Of a stretch of 64,000 nt of DNA, positions 61,582-64,000 are shown piece after piece. Source of the stretch: Aphodosoma sp045126975. GTDB lineage: Bacteria > Bacteroidota > Bacteroidia > Bacteroidales > Paludibacteraceae. The notes under the pieces are model-generated. The model had not been told where the DNA came from. It did no database searches and worked only from the letters and a program-made list of their open reading frames with translations. The position numbers and the translations under genes are program-made. Where the stretch lies: contig JBGVPL010000040.1 of the NCBI GenBank assembly GCA_045126975.1, positions 102,153 to 166,152 on the forward strand. The letters are read 5' to 3'. The number at the start of each line of letters is the position of its first letter. Position 1 is the stretch's first letter.

Positions 61582-62367
61582 ATGCCTTTTGCATTTGGAA
61601 TAAAAGATATTATTGATATATTGCTTGTTGCAATATTGCTTTATCAAGTGTATCGTTTGATGAAGAATACAGGAACTATCAACATATTTTTAGGTGTTAT
61701 GGTTTTTGTGTTTTTATGGTTTTTGATTGTTAAGGTGTTGAAGTTGGGATTGACAGGTGCGATTCTTAATCAAATTATTAGTGTTGGTGCTATTGCGTTA
61801 GTGGTCTTGTTTCAGAATGAGATACGGAAATTTTTATTGAAATTAGGCTCTCGCCGTAATTGGAAATTTTATAAAAGTATAGCTAATATAATAAAAGGTA
61901 ATGCGAATAAAGACCAAGTGCAAAGTTTCCCTGTGATGAAGTTGGTGTTGGCGTGCCGTAATATGTCGAGAACTAAAACTGGTGCATTGATTGTGATTGA
62001 GCGAGAAAATCCATTGACTGAGTATATTGAAAGTGGAGAACAAATAAAGGCGGATATTAATACTCGTTTGATTGAAAATATATTTTTCAAGAATAGTCCT
62101 CTTCACGATGGTGCAATGATTATTAGTGGTAATAGAATTGTTGCAGCAGGAGCTATTTTGCCAGTGTCTAAAAATCCAAATATTCCTCGTCATCTCGGAC
62201 TTCGCCATCGTGCAGCTATGGGCGTTTCTGAAAAAACAGATGCTTTAGTTATAATAGTTTCAGAAGAAACCGGTACTATTTCAATGGCTATTGATGGAGC
62301 ATATCGCTTAAATCTTACAGCTGAAGACCTCGAACGATTACTTACGGAATTAGTAACTAGTAACTAA
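61582..62367 (+). CDS. cdaA: Membrane-bound diadenylate cyclase CdaA
   Basis: Makes the second messenger c-di-AMP from two ATP. Three N-terminal membrane helices (about 10-22, 33-52 and 60-77) are followed by a DAC domain with GALIVIE (134-140), the catalytic DGA (176-178) and RHR (208-210). 261 residues. The last four residues and the stop are encoded by two tagtaac units of a 7-nt tract. The regulator CdaR, adjacent in Firmicutes, is absent; a PAS protein follows instead. Confidence 0.95.
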   Translation: MPFAFGIKDIIDILLVAILLYQVYRLMKNTGTINIFLGVMVFVFLWFLIVKVLKLGLTGAILNQIISVGAIALVVLFQNEIRKFLLKLGSRRNWKFYKSIANIIKGNANKDQVQSFPVMKLVLACRNMSRTKTGALIVIERENPLTEYIESGEQIKADINTRLIENIFFKNSPLHDGAMIISGNRIVAAGAILPVSKNPNIPRHLGLRHRAAMGVSEKTDALVIIVSEETGTISMAIDGAYRLNLTAEDLERLLTELVTSN

Positions 62368-62415
62368 ATTTTTCAACTCTTAACTTTCAATTTTCAACTT
62401 TCAACTCTCAACTTT
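62351..62415. repeat. 7-nt repeat tracts (tagtaac; ctttcaa) after cdaA
   Basis: tagtaac x2 and TAA inside the cdaA 3' end, then cttaact/ctttcaa/ctctcaa units up to the next gene. Confidence 0.87.
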
Positions 62416-62423
62416 ATAATACT

Positions 62424-62750
62424 ATGGAACAATTAAGAAATGCAGGTTTTGCAATTACTATTTGTGATAAGGATGGAAAAATCCTTGATATGAATGCTCG
62501 TTCTAAACAAACTTTTGCCAAATATGGTGATATTATAGGTCATTCATTGTTTGAATATCATCCACCTCGTGCTGCTGAAATATTGCGTGGACTTCTCGAA
62601 AATCATAATGTTAATGCTTATACTATCGAAAAAGAGGGATTGCACAAACTTATTTATCAAGTGCCTTGGTATGAAGAAAATGGTGATTTTGGTGGATATG
62701 TTGAATTGTCACTCGTTATTCCAGCCGAAATGCCACACTACGTTAGATAG
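62424..62750 (+). CDS. Stand-alone PAS domain protein
   Basis: 108 residues consisting of little more than one PAS fold: GFAITICDKDGKILDMNARS (about 8-27), helix with FAKYGDIIGHSLFEYHPPRA, and the closing beta strands ending VELSLVIP. No attached output domain, and no cysteine suited to heme or flavin is evident, so the ligand is unknown. It follows cdaA at 56 bp and is probably co-transcribed. The stop TAG is the first three bases of a tagttac repeat tract. Confidence 0.8.
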   Translation: MEQLRNAGFAITICDKDGKILDMNARSKQTFAKYGDIIGHSLFEYHPPRAAEILRGLLENHNVNAYTIEKEGLHKLIYQVPWYEENGDFGGYVELSLVIPAEMPHYVR

Positions 62751-62780
62751 TTACTAGTTACTAGTTAGTAGTTACTAGTT
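62748..62780. repeat. 7-nt repeat tract (tagttac)
   Basis: tagttac, tagttac, tagttag, tagttac; begins exactly at the PAS gene stop codon. Confidence 0.92.
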
Positions 62781-62796
62781 GCTGATTAAATATAAA

Positions 62797-62839
62797 ATGG
62801 CTGTCAGTTCATTGAATTGACAGCCATTGTTGTTTTTTA
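62797..62839 (+). terminator. Terminator of the cdaA-PAS unit
   Basis: AATGGCTGTCA/TGACAGCCATT stem followed by T-rich sequence. Confidence 0.85.
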
Positions 62840-62856
62840 TAAGGTGATAAACTTTC

Positions 62857-63030
62857 TTATTTTGCAGTCCAATAACAACGTTTTGGAGAGATGATTTCGC
62901 CCTCTTCTTTGAGTTGTTTCATGGCTTTATCTACGATTTTGCGGTCGAGACCCGAAAGTTCTGCCACTTTGCCAGCATTGATAGGTTCGCCAGCAGCTTT
63001 GATTGTTTCTAATACTTTTGCTTTTTCCAT
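62857..63030 (-). CDS. Small winged-helix-like DNA-binding protein
   Basis: 57 residues from ATG 63030: MEKAKVLETIKAAGEPINA, then GKVAELSGLDRKIVDKAMKQL (helix-turn-helix, about 21-41) and a short wing ending KRCYWTAK. It matches minimal MarR/ArsR-like winged helices found as small conserved proteins in Bacteroidales. A longer frame would translate REP palindromes and is rejected. Confidence 0.75.
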   Translation of the reverse strand: MEKAKVLETIKAAGEPINAGKVAELSGLDRKIVDKAMKQLKEEGEIISPKRCYWTAK

Positions 63031-63051
63031 AATATTTATTTTGTGTTTATT

Positions 63052-63079
63052 GTAGGGACGCACGGCTCGTGCGTCCGAA
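63052..63079. repeat. REP palindrome
   Basis: GTAGGGACGCACG/CGTGCGTCCG with tail AATGATTGT. Confidence 0.88.
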
Positions 63080-63096
63080 TGATTGTTTGTTGTTAT

Positions 63097-63131
63097 TGTA
63101 GGAACACTCGGTTCGAGTGTCCGAATGATTG
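63097..63131. repeat. REP palindrome
   Basis: GTAGGAACACTCG/CGAGTGTCCG with the same tail AATGATTGT; stem changes relative to its neighbour are compensated on both arms (GCACG/CGTGC against CACTCG/CGAGTG). Confidence 0.88.
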
Positions 63132-63145
63132 TGGGAGCGAAAATA

Positions 63146-63625
63146 TTATTTGTAAAAACAATCTGATGACCAACGCGCAACATTATTTTCAATATATTCA
63201 GCTATAATGTTTTGATCATGCAAATTTCTAATAATATGGTCGTGATACCGTGTTTGCCATGCAAAAGTAATGTTATTCTTTTTTGCAAATAATGTAACAG
63301 CTCGTTTAAAGCCTCCTACAACAACACTCAAAGTTGTTCTTTTAGAAAACTCCTTTAGTGGATTGTCAATACAAATAATAGCATGTATGTGGTTTGGCAT
63401 AATAACAAATAATGGGACTGCAACAGAGGAGTAGTGAGTGTGTAGATTTTCTAATTCGTATTTGCAATATTCACCTATTGGATTTAATTTTAAGTCGTCT
63501 ATAATTTCGCCGAAATAATGTTTTTTGTCATGGGTGCATATTGTAATAAAATAAGTGCCTCCTGAGTAGTCATGGAAATCAGCGCGTGGCGATTTACGTT
63601 GAGGGAGTTTTTTGTTATTATCCAT
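63146..63625 (-). CDS. REP-associated tyrosine transposase (RAYT, IS200/Y1 family)
   Basis: 159 residues. HUH nuclease signature PNHIHAI (about 76-82) after GGTYFITICTHDKKHYFGEI (about 22-41), and the C-terminal RYHDHIIRNLHDQN, then AEYIENNVARW holding the likely catalytic tyrosine. Single-copy domesticated transposases of this kind cut and rejoin REP palindromes. Palindromes of one family flank it on both sides in opposite orientation (63052-63131 and 63645-63670), the arrangement of a REPtron. The frame is intact. Confidence 0.88.
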   Translation of the reverse strand: MDNNKKLPQRKSPRADFHDYSGGTYFITICTHDKKHYFGEIIDDLKLNPIGEYCKYELENLHTHYSSVAVPLFVIMPNHIHAIICIDNPLKEFSKRTTLSVVVGGFKRAVTLFAKKNNITFAWQTRYHDHIIRNLHDQNIIAEYIENNVARWSSDCFYK

Positions 63626-63644
63626 ATTTTATTCATTGTTGTTT

Positions 63645-63670
63645 CGGACGCTCGGGCCGAGCGACCCTAC
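63645..63670. repeat. REP palindrome upstream of the RAYT gene
   Basis: CGGACGCTCG/CGAGCGACCCTAC, inverted relative to the two copies on the other side of the gene. Its outer TAG is the stop codon of the next gene. Confidence 0.87.
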
Positions 63671-64000
63671 TCCTTATCAACAGGATATAGTCCACGTTCG
63701 GCGGCTATTTTGATTAGGAGTTCTTTGGCAGCATCGTGTTCGTTTGGTATTTCTCCGTCTAATATTGCATCTTTGATTATTGTTTTCAACTCACCTATTA
63801 TATTAGATGGCTCGATGCCAAAGATTTGCATGATTTCGATGCCATCGACAGGCGGTTGGAAGTTGCGGATGCGGTCGCGCTCTTCGAGTTCTTTTAGTTT
63901 GATGCGTACGAGGTTGAAGTTGTCGGAGAAGCGTTTAACCTTTTCACGATTGGCACTTGTGATATCGCACTCACATAGGAGCATAAGCGAGTCGATATCG
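63667..64000 (-). CDS. cca: C-terminal part of a CCA tRNA nucleotidyltransferase-like protein (partial)
   Basis: The 5' part lies beyond the right edge; the last roughly 110 residues are present. The segment DSLMLLCECDITSANREKV, then FQPPVDGIEIMQIFGI and a closing helical region resemble the end of HD-type CCA-adding enzymes of Bacteroidetes. The nucleotidyltransferase motif itself is outside the window, so the call is by resemblance. The stop codon TAG is shared with the REP palindrome edge. Confidence 0.7.
   Translation of the reverse strand, partial: DIDSLMLLCECDITSANREKVKRFSDNFNLVRIKLKELEERDRIRNFQPPVDGIEIMQIFGIEPSNIIGELKTIIKDAILDGEIPNEHDAAKELLIKIAAERGLYPVDKE

Noticed and set aside
63031..63192. 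N-terminal extension of the 57-residue winged-helix protein
   Set aside because: The extra residues are translations of two REP palindromes, and ATG 63030 gives a compact domain.

Overview
The window is a low-GC chromosomal segment from a member of the order Bacteroidales. The evidence is the promoter class (a -33 TTG or TTTG, a spacer of about 20 nt, then a -7 TAnnTTTG, seen at more than a dozen genes), the lineage-typical genes (DUF5606, DUF2723, GldF, OmpH-type lipoprotein, BspA-type leucine-rich repeats), and a type IX secretion system (T9SS) represented by PorT and four proteins with C-terminal T9SS sorting domains. T9SS use makes a Porphyromonas/Paludibacter-like relative more likely than a Bacteroides. 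I see no rRNA, tRNA, CRISPR array, prophage or conjugative element.

Layout: 1-5160 holds secDF (cut by the left edge), aspartase and glutamate dehydrogenase. 5415-10445 is a three-gene unit for an activase/dehydratase-type radical enzyme system with a TetR regulator. 10544-18810 carries DUF5606, a membrane phosphoesterase, a carboxyltransferase lacking its biotin lysine, a T9SS cargo protein, ung, bcp and recA. 18950-25196 has a tyrosine phosphatase, porT, a ferredoxin too short for routine gene calling, two FKBP isomerases, the Kdo genes kdsA-kdsD and a polysaccharide deacetylase. 25249-32985 has a DUF2723 membrane protein, nadB, pepD and an OmpH-like lipoprotein. 33000-50790 is the most interesting part: a BspA-like T9SS protein, two RNA-modification genes, a tandem pair of PagL-like outer-membrane proteins (one with the catalytic residues lost), gldF, surE, lpxB, and a translationally coupled T9SS pair made of a dockerin-bearing subtilisin-like protease and a protein with cohesin-like modules and ten 66-residue repeats. 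50913-64000 has an AAA/DUF4143 ATPase, an alpha/beta hydrolase, an exo-endo-phosphatase protein, two rhomboids, hup, grpE-dnaJ, a DsbD-like protein, a new 50-residue ORF, cdaA (c-di-AMP synthase), a PAS protein, a RAYT transposase flanked by REP palindromes, and the end of a CCA-transferase-like gene.

The main discovery candidate is a roughly 200-nt structured leader RNA present twice: before the BspA-like gene (about 33250-33452) and before the protease/cohesin operon (about 50554-50772, reverse strand). Both copies have their own promoter, share the same nested helices with compensatory base changes between them, and end in an intrinsic terminator whose 5' arm overlaps the long basal helix. 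In the second copy the terminator ends only 18-19 nt before the start codon, so the gene can only be expressed by read-through. This is the organisation of an attenuator or riboswitch controlling T9SS-exported surface proteins.

A second theme is repeats. Intergenic spaces are filled by at least 20 tracts whose unit sequence differs from tract to tract but whose period is almost always 7 nt. The stop codons of six genes lie inside such tracts, and tracts or palindromes also sit in frame inside secDF, lpxB, the 871-residue dehydratase-like gene and the exo-endo-phosphatase gene. Several palindrome families coexist; one is adjacent to the RAYT gene that probably mobilises it.
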